Positions 46,246-55,436 of a stretch of DNA of 64,000 nucleotides are shown in pieces. Position 1 is the first letter of the stretch, and every line of letters begins with the position of its first letter. Both the position numbers and the translations under genes were made by a program. Source of the stretch: Clostridium culturomicium (GTDB taxonomy: Bacteria; Bacillota; Clostridia; Clostridiales; Clostridiaceae); NCBI RefSeq assembly GCF_000821305.1, contig NZ_CCXK01000017.1:1460827-1524826 (forward strand). The letters are read 5' to 3'. Below the pieces are notes generated by a model. That model had not been told where the DNA came from, searched no databases, and worked only from the letters and a program-made list of their open reading frames with translations.

Positions 46246-47082
46246 TTAATTTTTATACTGAATATATCCTTTTATTCTTCCTTTAATAGCAATTAAACTC
46301 TTTTTAAATTGTTCACTATTTCCTTTAAGTAAATTGATCATAGCTTTTACACTATGAAATCCAATAACTTTTAAGCTTAAAAAAGCAGTATCCAGATGTA
46401 AATTACTTTTTACAAATCCTCCAAAGCCTAAAGCATAATTATATATTTTTTCCTCAGTCATATTTTTCTTTGAATCATAGTGAGGATGATATATAGCTAT
46501 ACTCGGATTATAAATAACCTTACTTCCATTCGATAAACTTCTATATAAAATATCTGTATCTTCACAAGAACCAAAATAATTTCCTACACCTAATTTTTCA
46601 TTCAACTTTAATTTTCCATTATTTTTGAAGAACATTGTAATTGAAGAACATCTTGTATAAAAATTTAATTTATTTATTTTATGAGTCTCCTTTGGCCAGC
46701 TTCTCAAAGAATCACTGCCATCCCTCTCAACAATACGGCCCATCACAATATCACATTTTTCTTTTTCAAATACCTTATCCACGTTAAACAAAGTTTCCAT
46801 CAAATATTCACAGTCATCATCTGGAAATGCAATTATTTCTCCAGTTGCCTTTGCTATGCCGATATTTCTATTTTGTGAAAGCCCTTTAATTTTAGATTTA
46901 ACATGAATAATATTTAGGTTTTTAAATTCATTCACTATTGCATCCAATTTTGAAGTTTCATTTTGATCTACAATAATAATTTCTATGTCTTTATTATCAT
47001 AATTACATTGCTCTACACTTTTTAAAAAGTTTCCTACCTCTTCAAATCTTCCAAGTGTAGCAACAATTAAACTAAATTTCAT
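46246..47082 (-). CDS. Glycosyltransferase family 2
   Basis: About 278 residues: FSLIVATLGRFEEVGNFLKSV, IIIVDQNETSKLD, and FPDDDCEY as the metal-binding motif near residue 95. It belongs to the rhamnosyltransferase-like GT2 group by its opening motifs. The start at 47082 follows GGTGA and overlaps the end of the polymerase gene by 11 bases; the longer frame from 47133 is unlikely. Confidence 0.9.
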   Translation of the reverse strand: MKFSLIVATLGRFEEVGNFLKSVEQCNYDNKDIEIIIVDQNETSKLDAIVNEFKNLNIIHVKSKIKGLSQNRNIGIAKATGEIIAFPDDDCEYLMETLFNVDKVFEKEKCDIVMGRIVERDGSDSLRSWPKETHKINKLNFYTRCSSITMFFKNNGKLKLNEKLGVGNYFGSCEDTDILYRSLSNGSKVIYNPSIAIYHPHYDSKKNMTEEKIYNYALGFGGFVKSNLHLDTAFLSLKVIGFHSVKAMINLLKGNSEQFKKSLIAIKGRIKGYIQYKN

Positions 47083-48490
47083 ATTTTTCACCATACTCTT
47101 TACTAATATTATTATAATGCATAGTTGCCACACTTAAAATTATCCATAATGGATAGTTAATAAATGTGTCTACATTCATTCCACTTATTAAACAACCAAT
47201 AACACTTACGCCTATAACTAATGTATAAATATTATCTTTTTTGAAATACATTTTTACCAATCTAAATAATACTTTTCCCCATAAGATGCACCATAATGCA
47301 AAACCTACAAATCCTAATTCTCCAAATATCCTAGCATGCAATGAAAACACTGTTGGCCAATACTGAGTTTGAGTCTCATCTAACCAAAGAGTAATTTCAT
47401 TTGATCTATATGCATCCTTATCAATATGTTCTTTAATACTAAATGCAAATTGTCCTATCCCTACACCAGTAATAGGATTATCCAGCCCCATACTTATTGC
47501 ACCTTCTTGCAAGCTAAATCTTGCAACATTTGATAAATTATTAGGGTCCTTTAATGAGTTAATCAATGATGATATACTTACTCGAGATACTGTATTCTGA
47601 TATGTGTTATTACTATAAAAAACAGTGTTAACAACCCCTACTAAAACTAATAAAAGAATAGCAATTCCAACTGTAATTTTTCTATGCTCTTTATTTTTTT
47701 TAATTAATAATCCAACAAGTAGTATCAAAAACTCTGCTGCAAATATAGCTAAACCCACTCTAGACCTACTTAAAAATATCAAGCTAATAAAATACATATT
47801 ATATACAGAAAATAAAATCTTATTTTTAGCTTTTTTCTCAGTATATATATAACTAAAGATCCATGGGAAAACAAAAGCAGCATACATAGAGAAATATGAG
47901 GCCTCTCCTGTTACACTTCTTACACCTCTGCTATAGACTTCACCCCTACTATAAAGCTGAATAACCGATGAAACTTTTTCTAAAATAAAGCTTGTATCTA
48001 CAATATTTAATAAATATAATACTTCAAAAACTGAATATACTGCTACAATTATCGTAGATATTAATATATATTTTCTAATTTTAAAAACACTAATTTTTTC
48101 TTTACTTAAAAAGTAATATACACAATAAGAAAAAACAAATACATACACTAGCATTGGATATTGGAAAATGAAGCGCTTTAAGCCTGATTTGCCCTTAAAT
48201 GTATTGTTCATTATATTAGAAAAGTTAAATATACCACTAGCTAAAGCCCAAACAACAAACACGAGGAATATATTATAAACCCTATCATTAAACCTTAAAA
48301 CATCTCTGTCTTTCAATAGTCGGTAGAAAAAAATACCAATCAATACTAAAGCTGCATAGGATGCACCACTATATGATAACTCCTTTAACACATTATTCAA
48401 GTAAGGCAAATTATCAAATGGTACTAGCACTAATACTAATGCTATCAATATTTCTATATAGTTTTTCTTAATAAAACTTTTCACATTCAT
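47072..48490 (-). CDS. Wzy/O-antigen ligase-like polymerase, copy 2
   Basis: A 472-residue membrane protein with about 11 helices and an extracellular loop rich in charged residues (about residues 315-385) that contains the Wzy_C-like GVGIGQFAFSIKEHID. FLSRSRVGLAIFAAEF before that loop carries the arginines often important in ligases and polymerases. It should join repeat units outside the cell. GGAGG precedes the ATG, right after a long intercistronic hairpin at the end of rmlB. It is unlike the candidate at 24606. Confidence 0.87.
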   Translation of the reverse strand: MNVKSFIKKNYIEILIALVLVLVPFDNLPYLNNVLKELSYSGASYAALVLIGIFFYRLLKDRDVLRFNDRVYNIFLVFVVWALASGIFNFSNIMNNTFKGKSGLKRFIFQYPMLVYVFVFSYCVYYFLSKEKISVFKIRKYILISTIIVAVYSVFEVLYLLNIVDTSFILEKVSSVIQLYSRGEVYSRGVRSVTGEASYFSMYAAFVFPWIFSYIYTEKKAKNKILFSVYNMYFISLIFLSRSRVGLAIFAAEFLILLVGLLIKKNKEHRKITVGIAILLLVLVGVVNTVFYSNNTYQNTVSRVSISSLINSLKDPNNLSNVARFSLQEGAISMGLDNPITGVGIGQFAFSIKEHIDKDAYRSNEITLWLDETQTQYWPTVFSLHARIFGELGFVGFALWCILWGKVLFRLVKMYFKKDNIYTLVIGVSVIGCLISGMNVDTFINYPLWIILSVATMHYNNISKEYGEKYEI

Positions 48491-48512
48491 ATTATTTAAT
48501 CTACCTCCATAT

Positions 48513-48551
48513 ATGATAAATGTTATAACATTTAGTTATAACATTTATCAT
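48513..48551 (-). other. 17-base-pair hairpin spanning the rmlB stop codon
   Basis: ATGATAAATGTTATAAC and its exact complement surround a five-base loop in which the rmlB stop codon lies. On the transcript it is followed by the polymerase gene's GGAGG, not by a U run, so it looks like an RNA processing or stability element rather than a terminator. Confidence 0.65.
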
Positions 48552-49596
48552 AGTACTTATTATAGTAATTTTCGTATTCACCCGAAGTTATATTTTCCAT
48601 CCATTTCTTATTATCTAAATACCATTGAATAGTCTTTTTTATTCCTACTTCAAATGTAGTTTCTGGATACCAACCTAATTCGTTTTTTATCTTTGTTGGA
48701 TCAATTCCATATCTTCTATCATGACCTTTTCTATCTTCAACATATGTAATTAATTTTTCAGTTATTGCTTCATCAACATTTTCTTTTAGGTACTCAATAA
48801 CAGTTTTTACTATTGTAATGTTTGTTCTTTCATTATGACCACCAACATTATATACTTCACCATTTTTTCCATTATTTATAACCATATCAATTGCTTTAGC
48901 ATGATCTTCAACATATAACCAATCCCTTACATTCATTCCATCACCATACACTGGTAAATTTTTGTGTGATAAACAGTTATTGATTAATAAAGGTATTAAC
49001 TTTTCTGGAAATTGGAATGGTCCATAATTATTTGAACATCTAGTAATGTTTATCGGCATTTTATATGTATCATGGTAAGCTTTCACCATTAAATCAGAGC
49101 CTGCTTTACTTGATGAATATGGACTATGTGGATCTATAGGTGTTGTTTCCATGAAATATCCTGTATCTCCTAATGAACCATATACTTCATCTGTGGATAC
49201 ATGTAAGAATTTAACTCCTTCTCTCCATGTACCATCTTCATTTTCCCATGAATTTTTTGCACAATTTAATAAATTTACTGTACCTAGCACATTTGTTTTA
49301 ACAAATATTTCTGGTTCCCTTATACTTCTATCCACATGGGATTCAGCTGCAAAATGTGCTACGTAATCTATATGATATTTTTCAAATAAACTTTCAACTA
49401 AATCTTTATCGCATATATCACCTTGAACAAATATATGTCTATCATCATTTTCAATTGATTTTAAGTTTTCTAAATTCCCAGCATATGTAAGTTTATCTAA
49501 ATTTATTATCTTTATATCTTTATATTTTTCTAACATATACAACACAAAGTTTGATCCAATAAATCCTGCTCCACCTGTAACTAAGTAAGTTTTCAT
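48532..49596 (-). CDS. rmlB: dTDP-glucose 4,6-dehydratase
   Basis: A 354-residue NAD-dependent enzyme for the second step of dTDP-L-rhamnose synthesis. It shows VTGGAGFIGSNFV, HFAAESHVDRSI, the HVSTDEVYGSLG stretch, YSSSKAGSDL with the catalytic Y-x3-K, and NNYGPFQFPEKLIP. Its 4-keto product may also feed the aminotransferase at 38702. AAAGGAG precedes the ATG. It is the last of the four rml genes (order A-C-D-B). Confidence 0.98.
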   Translation of the reverse strand: MKTYLVTGGAGFIGSNFVLYMLEKYKDIKIINLDKLTYAGNLENLKSIENDDRHIFVQGDICDKDLVESLFEKYHIDYVAHFAAESHVDRSIREPEIFVKTNVLGTVNLLNCAKNSWENEDGTWREGVKFLHVSTDEVYGSLGDTGYFMETTPIDPHSPYSSSKAGSDLMVKAYHDTYKMPINITRCSNNYGPFQFPEKLIPLLINNCLSHKNLPVYGDGMNVRDWLYVEDHAKAIDMVINNGKNGEVYNVGGHNERTNITIVKTVIEYLKENVDEAITEKLITYVEDRKGHDRRYGIDPTKIKNELGWYPETTFEVGIKKTIQWYLDNKKWMENITSGEYENYYNKYYDKCYN

Positions 49597-49644
49597 TTTA
49601 ATTCTCCTTTGATTTCATAAAACTTTTATAGGTTTTATGTATTT

Positions 49645-50523
49645 TTAATCTCTATTTTTCAAAAAACCTTTAAGTGCATCTTGCCAAGGTCTCATTTCAT
49701 CGCCAATTGTATTTCTAAGCATCATATTATCTAATGAAGAATACTCTGGTCTTTTGGCTGGAGTTTTATACTCTTCTGAAGTACAAGGATGTACTTCGCA
49801 TTCTTCACCAGATAGCTCCATAATTAATTTTGCAAATTCATACCATGTACACTCACCATTTCCAGTGCAATGATATACTCCATATTCCTCTGTTAAAATT
49901 AGTTTAAGTATATGATATGCTAAATCATTCGCATTTGTTGGATTACCTTTTTGATCATTTACAACTTGAATTTCATTCCTTTGTTTTCCTAAATTTATCA
50001 TTGTATAAACAAAATTCTTACCTACATGCCCATAAAGCCATGCTGTTCTAACTATAAAATATTTTGTAGAGAAGTCTTTTACAAAATTTTCCCCCATCAA
50101 TTTTGTTTTACCATAAATGCTATTAGGCATAGGTATATCAAATTCACTTAATGGTGTATCTCCAACTCCACTAAACACATAATCAGTAGATACTTGCACT
50201 ACTTTAGCTCCAATTTCCTCAGCAACCATTGCTAAGTTTCTTGGTCCTAATGCATTTATTTTAAAAGCTAAGTCTCTATTTGATTCACAACCATCTACAT
50301 TAGTAGCAGCTGCACAGTTAATCAAAACATCTGGCTTCTCTCTCCATAAAACAGCTTTAACCATATCTAAATTTGTTATATCTAAACCCTCAACATCTAG
50401 AGCTACAACTTCTGAGTTTTTTACTTCATGGCTAATCTCTCCAATTTCAGCTTTACCACTTCTTATTATACTCTTTAATTCATTTCCTAATTGTCCATTA
50501 GCTCCTGTTATTAGTATTTTCAT
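49645..50523 (-). CDS. rmlD: dTDP-4-dehydrorhamnose reductase
   Basis: A 292-residue short-chain reductase for the last step to dTDP-L-rhamnose. Motifs are ITGANGQLGNEL, NCAAATNVDGCES, VSTDYVFSG, IYGKTKLMGE (Y-x3-K) and RTAWLYG. TAGGAG lies before the ATG and only nine bases separate it from rmlC. Catalytic residues appear intact. Confidence 0.97.
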   Translation of the reverse strand: MKILITGANGQLGNELKSIIRSGKAEIGEISHEVKNSEVVALDVEGLDITNLDMVKAVLWREKPDVLINCAAATNVDGCESNRDLAFKINALGPRNLAMVAEEIGAKVVQVSTDYVFSGVGDTPLSEFDIPMPNSIYGKTKLMGENFVKDFSTKYFIVRTAWLYGHVGKNFVYTMINLGKQRNEIQVVNDQKGNPTNANDLAYHILKLILTEEYGVYHCTGNGECTWYEFAKLIMELSGEECEVHPCTSEEYKTPAKRPEYSSLDNMMLRNTIGDEMRPWQDALKGFLKNRD

Positions 50524-50532
50524 ATCTTTCTC

Positions 50533-51102
50533 CTATTCTATGTAAACAAAAGGCAACTCTAATTCTTTAAGCTTTTTCTGTTTCTTATCTTTTTCAGATA
50601 AAATTACTTCTTCAATATTATCTAAAGGCCATTCAATTCCAATATCAGGATCATCCCATAATACCCCACTATCATACTCTGGAGCATAAAAATTGGTACA
50701 TTTATAATTAAAGATTGCTTCATTTGATAAAACTAGAAATCCATGTGCAAACCCCTCTGGAATATAAAATTGCTTTTTATTTTCCTCACTTAAAAGAACA
50801 CCTTCCCATTTCCCAAATGTTGGAGAACCTTTTCTTAAATCTACAGCCACATCATAAACTGCACCTGAAGTTACTCTTACTAATTTACCTTGAGTGAATT
50901 TTGTTTGAAAATGCATACCTCTAAGTACACCTTTTCTAGATTTAGATTCATTATCTTGAACAAACTCCATTTTAAGTCCAGCTTCAAAAAAATCTTTTTT
51001 ATTATAAGATTCCATAAAATAACCTCTATCATCCCCAAACAATTTAGGTTCGACTATATACAAATCTTTTATTTTCGTTTTAACAAAATTGAAATTTCCC
51101 AT
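50533..51102 (-). CDS. rmlC: dTDP-4-dehydrorhamnose 3,5-epimerase
   Basis: A 189-residue cupin. YFMESYNKKDF is followed by NESKSRKGVLRGMHFQ, which carries the catalytic His, then KLVRVTSGAVYDVAVDLRKG and PEGFAHGFLVLS. It inverts C3 and C5 of the RmlB product. It is in the usual order between rmlA and rmlD. GAGAGGTG precedes the ATG. Confidence 0.97.
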   Translation of the reverse strand: MGNFNFVKTKIKDLYIVEPKLFGDDRGYFMESYNKKDFFEAGLKMEFVQDNESKSRKGVLRGMHFQTKFTQGKLVRVTSGAVYDVAVDLRKGSPTFGKWEGVLLSEENKKQFYIPEGFAHGFLVLSNEAIFNYKCTNFYAPEYDSGVLWDDPDIGIEWPLDNIEEVILSEKDKKQKKLKELELPFVYIE

Positions 51103-51145
51103 TTGACACCTCTCACACTACTTATCTAAAATAAATAGTAGTTAC

Positions 51146-52030
51146 TTATTTGATTTCGCCTTCAAACTCCTCAACAACTTCCATTAAATACTTTCCATAA
51201 CCTGTTTTCATTAAAGGTTTAGCAAGTTTCTTAACTTGTTCAGCTGTTATCCAACCTTTTCTGTATGCAATTTCTTCAAGACATGCAATATAAGTTCCTT
51301 GTGTGTTTTGTATAGCCTCCACAAAATTAGATGCTTGTAGCATTGAACTATGTGTTCCTGTATCTAACCATGCCATGCCTCTACCAAGTAAATTCACACT
51401 TAGCTTTCCATCATTCATATAAGCTTTATTCAAATCAGTTATTTCTAACTCACCTCTAGCTGATGGTTTTAAAGCTTTTGCCTTTGCAACTACCGAGTTA
51501 TCATAGAAGTATAGTCCTGGAACTGCGTACTTTGACTTTGGTTTATCTGGTTTTTCTTCTAAGGAAATTACTTTACCATCTTTATCAAACTCTACAACTC
51601 CAAAAGACTTAGGATCTTGAACATAATATCCAAATACCACCGCTCCACTTTCAAGGCTTGCTGCCTCTCTTAAATGCTCTGAAAAGCTTTGGCCATAAAA
51701 AATATTATCCCCTAAAACCATTGCCACATTTTCTTCACCAATAAATTCCTCACCAATTATAAATGCTTCTGCCAATCCATTAGGTGATTCTTGTATAGCA
51801 TATTGAATATTTAATCCTAATTCAGAACCATCTTGAAATAATTCTTGAAAATTAACTACATCTCTTGGTGTTGATATTATTAATATATCTTTAATCCCCG
51901 ATAACATTAATACTGACATTGGATAATATATCATCGGCTTGTCGTATATTGGTACCATTTGCTTTGACATTGCCTTAGTTACAGGATATAACCTTGTTCC
52001 TGATCCTCCTGCTAAAATTATTCCTCTCAT
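51146..52030 (-). CDS. rmlA: Glucose-1-phosphate thymidylyltransferase
   Basis: A 294-residue nucleotidyltransferase making dTDP-glucose. IILAGGSGTRLYPVT with SKQMVPIYDKPMIYYP forms the nucleotide site; VLGDNIFYG holds the metal aspartate; EEKPDKPKS and DTGTHSSML are typical of RmlA. AGGAG precedes the ATG. It is the first of four contiguous rml genes, so L-rhamnose is very probably in at least one polymer made here. Confidence 0.98.
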   Translation of the reverse strand: MRGIILAGGSGTRLYPVTKAMSKQMVPIYDKPMIYYPMSVLMLSGIKDILIISTPRDVVNFQELFQDGSELGLNIQYAIQESPNGLAEAFIIGEEFIGEENVAMVLGDNIFYGQSFSEHLREAASLESGAVVFGYYVQDPKSFGVVEFDKDGKVISLEEKPDKPKSKYAVPGLYFYDNSVVAKAKALKPSARGELEITDLNKAYMNDGKLSVNLLGRGMAWLDTGTHSSMLQASNFVEAIQNTQGTYIACLEEIAYRKGWITAEQVKKLAKPLMKTGYGKYLMEVVEEFEGEIK

Positions 52031-52046
52031 TTTAACAACTCCTATG

Positions 52047-52898
52047 TTACTTATTTATTTTACCTACAGTCATCCCTATCAATCTGGACGAAAAATTCAC
52101 AAACAAATCTACAATTATTTTATAATTTTTATCTTGGATAGCTCTTTTTAGTACGTATTTTAACACACCCGCACCTTTCTTTGTTGCTTTAAAATCTCCA
52201 ATATGAGGATTTTCAGCAAAAAACTTTCCAATACTTTTATATCTTGAATACACTTCCTTAGCCGAATATTCATGAGAATGGATTATCCTTGATTCAGCTT
52301 CATACTTTATTCTATATCCATTCATAATTAATTTATAGGCAAAGTACATATCCTCATTAGTAGGAAGTTTCTTTCCATCGTATCCATTTAGCTCTACAAA
52401 AACATCTTTTTTTATGGCACTTGATGCATCTGAAAAGAAAAAACACATTATTCCTAATTCTTCAACATCCATTTTGCTAACAATTCTAGATTGGTTAGGA
52501 TAATTTACTTCCCTTATATATCTTTCCAAGCCGTGATTTTTATAACCAATCTGTCTACTAAAACTTGCTTCACATTCACCTTTAATAATTCCTTGAACTA
52601 ATTTTTCTAGCCATTCTTCTCCATCTAACTGTATATCTTGAGTTATAAATACAATTATATCTCCCTTAGCTTCCATCGCTGACTTTTCTCTAACTAAGCT
52701 ATGAGAAAAATCTTTTTTCTTAACAACTTCGTAGCTAGCTCCTATTTCATTTAGTATGAATTCAGTCTTATCCACAGATTCAGTTAATACAAATTTAATT
52801 TCTTCAATTTCAACATTTTTTTGCTTTAGTATACTCTCATACAAGTCTCCAACATATGCTTCAGCATTATATAATGGACATATTATTGAAACTTTCAT
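52047..52898 (-). CDS. Glycosyltransferase family 2 (rhamnosyltransferase-like)
   Basis: About 283 residues with VSIICPLYNAEAYVGDLYESI, then FITQDIQLDGEEWLEKLV in place of the usual DxD, as in rhamnosyltransferases such as RfbN/WbbL-like proteins, and NEDMYFAYKLIMNGYRIKY. It lies directly upstream of the rml genes and downstream of an initiating transferase, so rhamnose transfer as an early step is likely. The start at 52898 follows GGGGAGAAG. Confidence 0.9.
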   Translation of the reverse strand: MKVSIICPLYNAEAYVGDLYESILKQKNVEIEEIKFVLTESVDKTEFILNEIGASYEVVKKKDFSHSLVREKSAMEAKGDIIVFITQDIQLDGEEWLEKLVQGIIKGECEASFSRQIGYKNHGLERYIREVNYPNQSRIVSKMDVEELGIMCFFFSDASSAIKKDVFVELNGYDGKKLPTNEDMYFAYKLIMNGYRIKYEAESRIIHSHEYSAKEVYSRYKSIGKFFAENPHIGDFKATKKGAGVLKYVLKRAIQDKNYKIIVDLFVNFSSRLIGMTVGKINK

Positions 52899-52928
52899 AA
52901 GTCTTCTCCCCAATCTTATATAGTATTT

Positions 52929-53591
52929 TTAAACAGCACCGTCTTTTTTCACAACTGCAACTATAGTTTTCAATATTATTTTAAAATCCATTAAAAGTGA
53001 ACGATTATCTATATAGTACATATCCATTTGAACCCTTTCATCATAGGTAGTATCACTTCTGCCATTAGCCTGCCAATACCCAGTTAACCCTGGCACAACA
53101 GAAAACATTTTGTTAGCATATATACCATACTTATCAATTTCTTTTTCAACTATCGGTCTAGGACCTACTATACTCATATCACCTTTTATGATATTTATTA
53201 ATTGTGGTAATTCATCTAAGCTTGTCTTTCTTAAGAAGCTACCTATTTTGGTAATTCTAGGGTCATTATCTAATTTAAAGTTAATATAATACTCCCTTTT
53301 CTGTTCTTCTGAAAAATTCTCAAATATTTCACTAGCATTTTCATACATTGTTCTAAATTTATAAACCTTTATCGGTTTCCCATTTTTACCTATTCTCATA
53401 TGCCCAAAAACTATCGGACCTTTTGAATCGACTCTTATTGCTAATGCAACGATTAAAAGAATAGGACTACCTAAAACTAACGCCAACAATGAACAAACTA
53501 AGTCAAGTACTCTCTTTACAAAAACATACATTCTTTTTTCGTCATTTCTTACTGCTTCATACTTTTCATTTAGCAGACTATATCTTTCCAT
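52929..53591 (-). CDS. Initiating phosphoglycosyl transferase, third copy (WbaP/CpsE-like)
   Basis: About 220 residues. An N-terminal cytosolic stretch of about 25 residues precedes the hydrophobic helix (VLDLVCSLLALVLGSPILLI), then GHMRIGKNGKPIKVYKFRTM, a longer insert with DNDPRITKIGSFLRKTSLDE, and GPRPIVEKEIDKYG. The DPRITK insert and VVPGLTGYWQANGRSD are closer to WbaP/CpsE (hexose-1-phosphate) than to PglC. The start at 53591 follows GGAGG. It leads the rml block. The donor is probably UDP-Glc or UDP-Gal by family. Confidence 0.93.
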   Translation of the reverse strand: MERYSLLNEKYEAVRNDEKRMYVFVKRVLDLVCSLLALVLGSPILLIVALAIRVDSKGPIVFGHMRIGKNGKPIKVYKFRTMYENASEIFENFSEEQKREYYINFKLDNDPRITKIGSFLRKTSLDELPQLINIIKGDMSIVGPRPIVEKEIDKYGIYANKMFSVVPGLTGYWQANGRSDTTYDERVQMDMYYIDNRSLLMDFKIILKTIVAVVKKDGAV

Positions 53592-53713
53592 TTTTACCTC
53601 CATTATACATCCCCAACTTGAACTATATTATTTTCATTCTATAAATTACAATAATTTTAGTTATATACAGTATATTTAATATAGTTGTATATTGAACTAC
53701 TTGTCCTTTTAAA

Positions 53714-53722
53714 ATAATACCA
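53714..53722 (-). promoter_or_regulatory. Possible extended -10 promoter for the rml block
   Basis: TGGTATTAT on the minus strand (TATTAT at 53714-53719). No good -35 is at the right distance. The leader would be about 115 nt. Confidence 0.35.
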
Positions 53723-53821
53723 TAATTCGAGTACACTTACCACATATTTACCTTTTTTTATCTGTCCTCTATCAATATCCTATAATCATGTCATATTTAT
53801 ACCATTAACAAATTTACACAT

Positions 53822-53867
53822 AAAAAAACACCAAAGTAAACTTTAAAAGCCTCCTTCAGTGTTTTTT
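53822..53867 (-). terminator. Intrinsic terminator of rnpB
   Basis: AAAACACTGAAG pairs with CTTTGGTGTTTT (two G-T wobbles) around a 17-base loop, followed by a T run on the minus strand directly after the RNase P RNA. Confidence 0.8.
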
Positions 53868-53868
53868 T

Positions 53869-54218
53869 ACGAGATAAGTCTATAAGCCGAGTTCTGTATT
53901 TGACAATCATCTATCTAGGCCTATTATTACTAATAAGCTCAAGCGATACACCCGGGGACGAGACGGGCAGCCTCATAATGTCCCGCTTTCGATCTTGCTC
54001 CAGATGGGGTTTACATAGCCGCAAAGTCACCAATGCGCTGGTGAGCTCTTACCTCACCTTTCCACCCTTACCCTACAAGGGTTACCCCTTGCACGGCGGT
54101 ATCTCTCTGTTGCACTTTCCTTAGAGTCGCCTCCACTGGGAGTTACCCAGCACCCTGCCCTATGGAGCTCGGACTTTCCTCTCCTGATTTCTCAGCAGCG
54201 ATTGTCTGGCTTACTCGC
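53869..54218 (-). ncRNA. rnpB: RNase P RNA, bacterial type A
   Basis: On the minus strand this 350-base, much more GC-rich stretch contains the invariant blocks of RNase P RNA: GAGGAAAGTCCGAGCTCC near the 5' end, GTGCAACAGAGAGA, GAAAGGTGAGGTAAGAGCTC, and the 3' region ACAGAACTCGGCTTATAG. The ends GCGAGTAAG and CTTATCTCG can pair as helix P1. It processes tRNA 5' leaders together with RnpA. A well-spaced promoter lies directly upstream and a terminator downstream. It marks the end of the polysaccharide region. Ends are accurate to a few bases. Confidence 0.96.
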
Positions 54219-54225
54219 AAGATTC

Positions 54226-54254
54226 ATATTACCACAGATTATTTCATTTTGCAA
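54226..54254 (-). promoter_or_regulatory. rnpB promoter
   Basis: TTGCAA (54249-54254 on the minus strand), a 17-base spacer ending TGTGG, and TAATAT (54226-54231), with a TG extension. The predicted start is about 54219, matching the RNA 5' end. Confidence 0.8.
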
Positions 54255-54555
54255 CAAAGATTTAATACAGTTTAAATTTATTGCAGTAAATCACAATTAT
54301 TTTATATTTTTTCTTATTTATTCTACAATGTTATGCCACCATCATAAACTACAGTTGCAGAAATATTCAACGCTCATTCCTTTATTATATTTCTCATACA
54401 CAAATAATTTCTTATTTATTAAAATCATAGTGCTAATAATTGTTTATTTTAGAATCTAGCTGCTGCCTGTTATATCATACTTATTAAATCTACACTCCAA
54501 TCATAAAACTTTTCTTCTTTAAATTGTAAAATTTTAAAATGTCAAAGCTCATAAT

Positions 54556-54588
54556 AAAAAAATAAGAAACCCAGCACCACTGGATTTC
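54556..54588 (-). terminator. Intrinsic terminator of the trmK-Nif3 operon
   Basis: GAAATCCAG and CTGGGTTTC (one mismatch) flank a five- to six-base loop, and TTATTTTTTT follows on the minus strand. Confidence 0.75.
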
Positions 54589-54624
54589 TATCTAAATCTT
54601 TTATTTTTAATCTTTCACTTATCA

Positions 54625-55416
54625 CTAATAAAAATTGTACGGATCTCTTACCTTTTTAGAAATAACCACTTCAACACCTTCACTCTCAACCTGCTTCTTT
54701 ATCTGCTTTGATAAATTCACAACTATTGGCCACTCAGAATTAAAATGTCCTACATCCATTATACAAAGACCCATCTCACTGTAATCAGAAACAAAATGAT
54801 AAGTGGTATCCCCTGTTATAATTAAATCTGCACCTCTTTTAGCCGCCATATCCATAAAATCTTGGCCACTTCCATTTACAAAGGCAATTGATTTAATTGT
54901 TTTATTTAAATCTCCTGCAAAGCGTATAGTGTTTAAATCAAGCTTTTCCTTCACTGTTTCTATAACTTCACTTAAAGTCATTTCTTTGTCAAGGTTCACC
55001 ATTCTTCCTATCCCTGCAGTAGGCTCCACAGGATTCTTAGCCATGATTTCACCTTTACCAAAGCCAAGATAAGCAACAAACTCATCATTTATTCCAGCAC
55101 TCACCGAATCCCAGTTAGTGTGGCTTGAATAAAGAGCTATATCATTTTTTATAAGCTCTATGATTTTTCTTCCTAATAAAGTATCTGTTGTTATAGTAGA
55201 AGGCTTTCTAAATAAAAGAGGGTGATGACTTAATATTAAATCAGCTCCTAAGGCCTTAGCTTCCTCAATAACCTCTAAGGTGCAGTCTAAAGCCACAAGG
55301 ATTTTTGCCACATCTGCTTCTCTATCTCCAACCATCAAACCAACATTATCATAGCTTTCCTTTAAATTAGGTGGAGCAATAGTCTCCATTATTTTAATTA
55401 ACTTATCTATCTTCAT
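54625..55416 (-). CDS. Nif3-like dinuclear metal centre protein
   Basis: A 263-residue member of the NIF3/YqfO/DUF34 family. IMETIAPPNLKESYDNVGLMVG, ADLILSHHPLLFR and VGHFNSEWPIV give the metal ligands (paired His, then His and Glu). It is shorter than Bacillus YqfO, lacking the inserted PII-like domain. It lies 20 bases downstream of trmK, a neighbour pairing that is widely conserved in Firmicutes near rpoD. Biochemical function is uncertain; a GTP cyclohydrolase-like or metal-handling role has been proposed for the family. Confidence 0.92.
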   Translation of the reverse strand: MKIDKLIKIMETIAPPNLKESYDNVGLMVGDREADVAKILVALDCTLEVIEEAKALGADLILSHHPLLFRKPSTITTDTLLGRKIIELIKNDIALYSSHTNWDSVSAGINDEFVAYLGFGKGEIMAKNPVEPTAGIGRMVNLDKEMTLSEVIETVKEKLDLNTIRFAGDLNKTIKSIAFVNGSGQDFMDMAAKRGADLIITGDTTYHFVSDYSEMGLCIMDVGHFNSEWPIVVNLSKQIKKQVESEGVEVVISKKVRDPYNFY

Positions 55417-55436
55417 GGTTCTCCTCCTAAACTACC

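Larger units (their letters stand above)
54219..54624. other. Intergenic region between rnpB and the Nif3 gene
   Basis: About 400 AT-rich bases. It holds the rnpB promoter and the terminator of the Nif3/TrmK operon. No gene is supported. Confidence 0.65.

Noticed and set aside
53900..54124. A plus-strand frame of 74 codons.
   Set aside because: It lies entirely on the complementary strand of rnpB.
54202..54459. An 85-codon plus-strand frame beside rnpB.
   Set aside because: It overlaps the RNase P 5' end and promoter and has low-complexity AT-rich codons.
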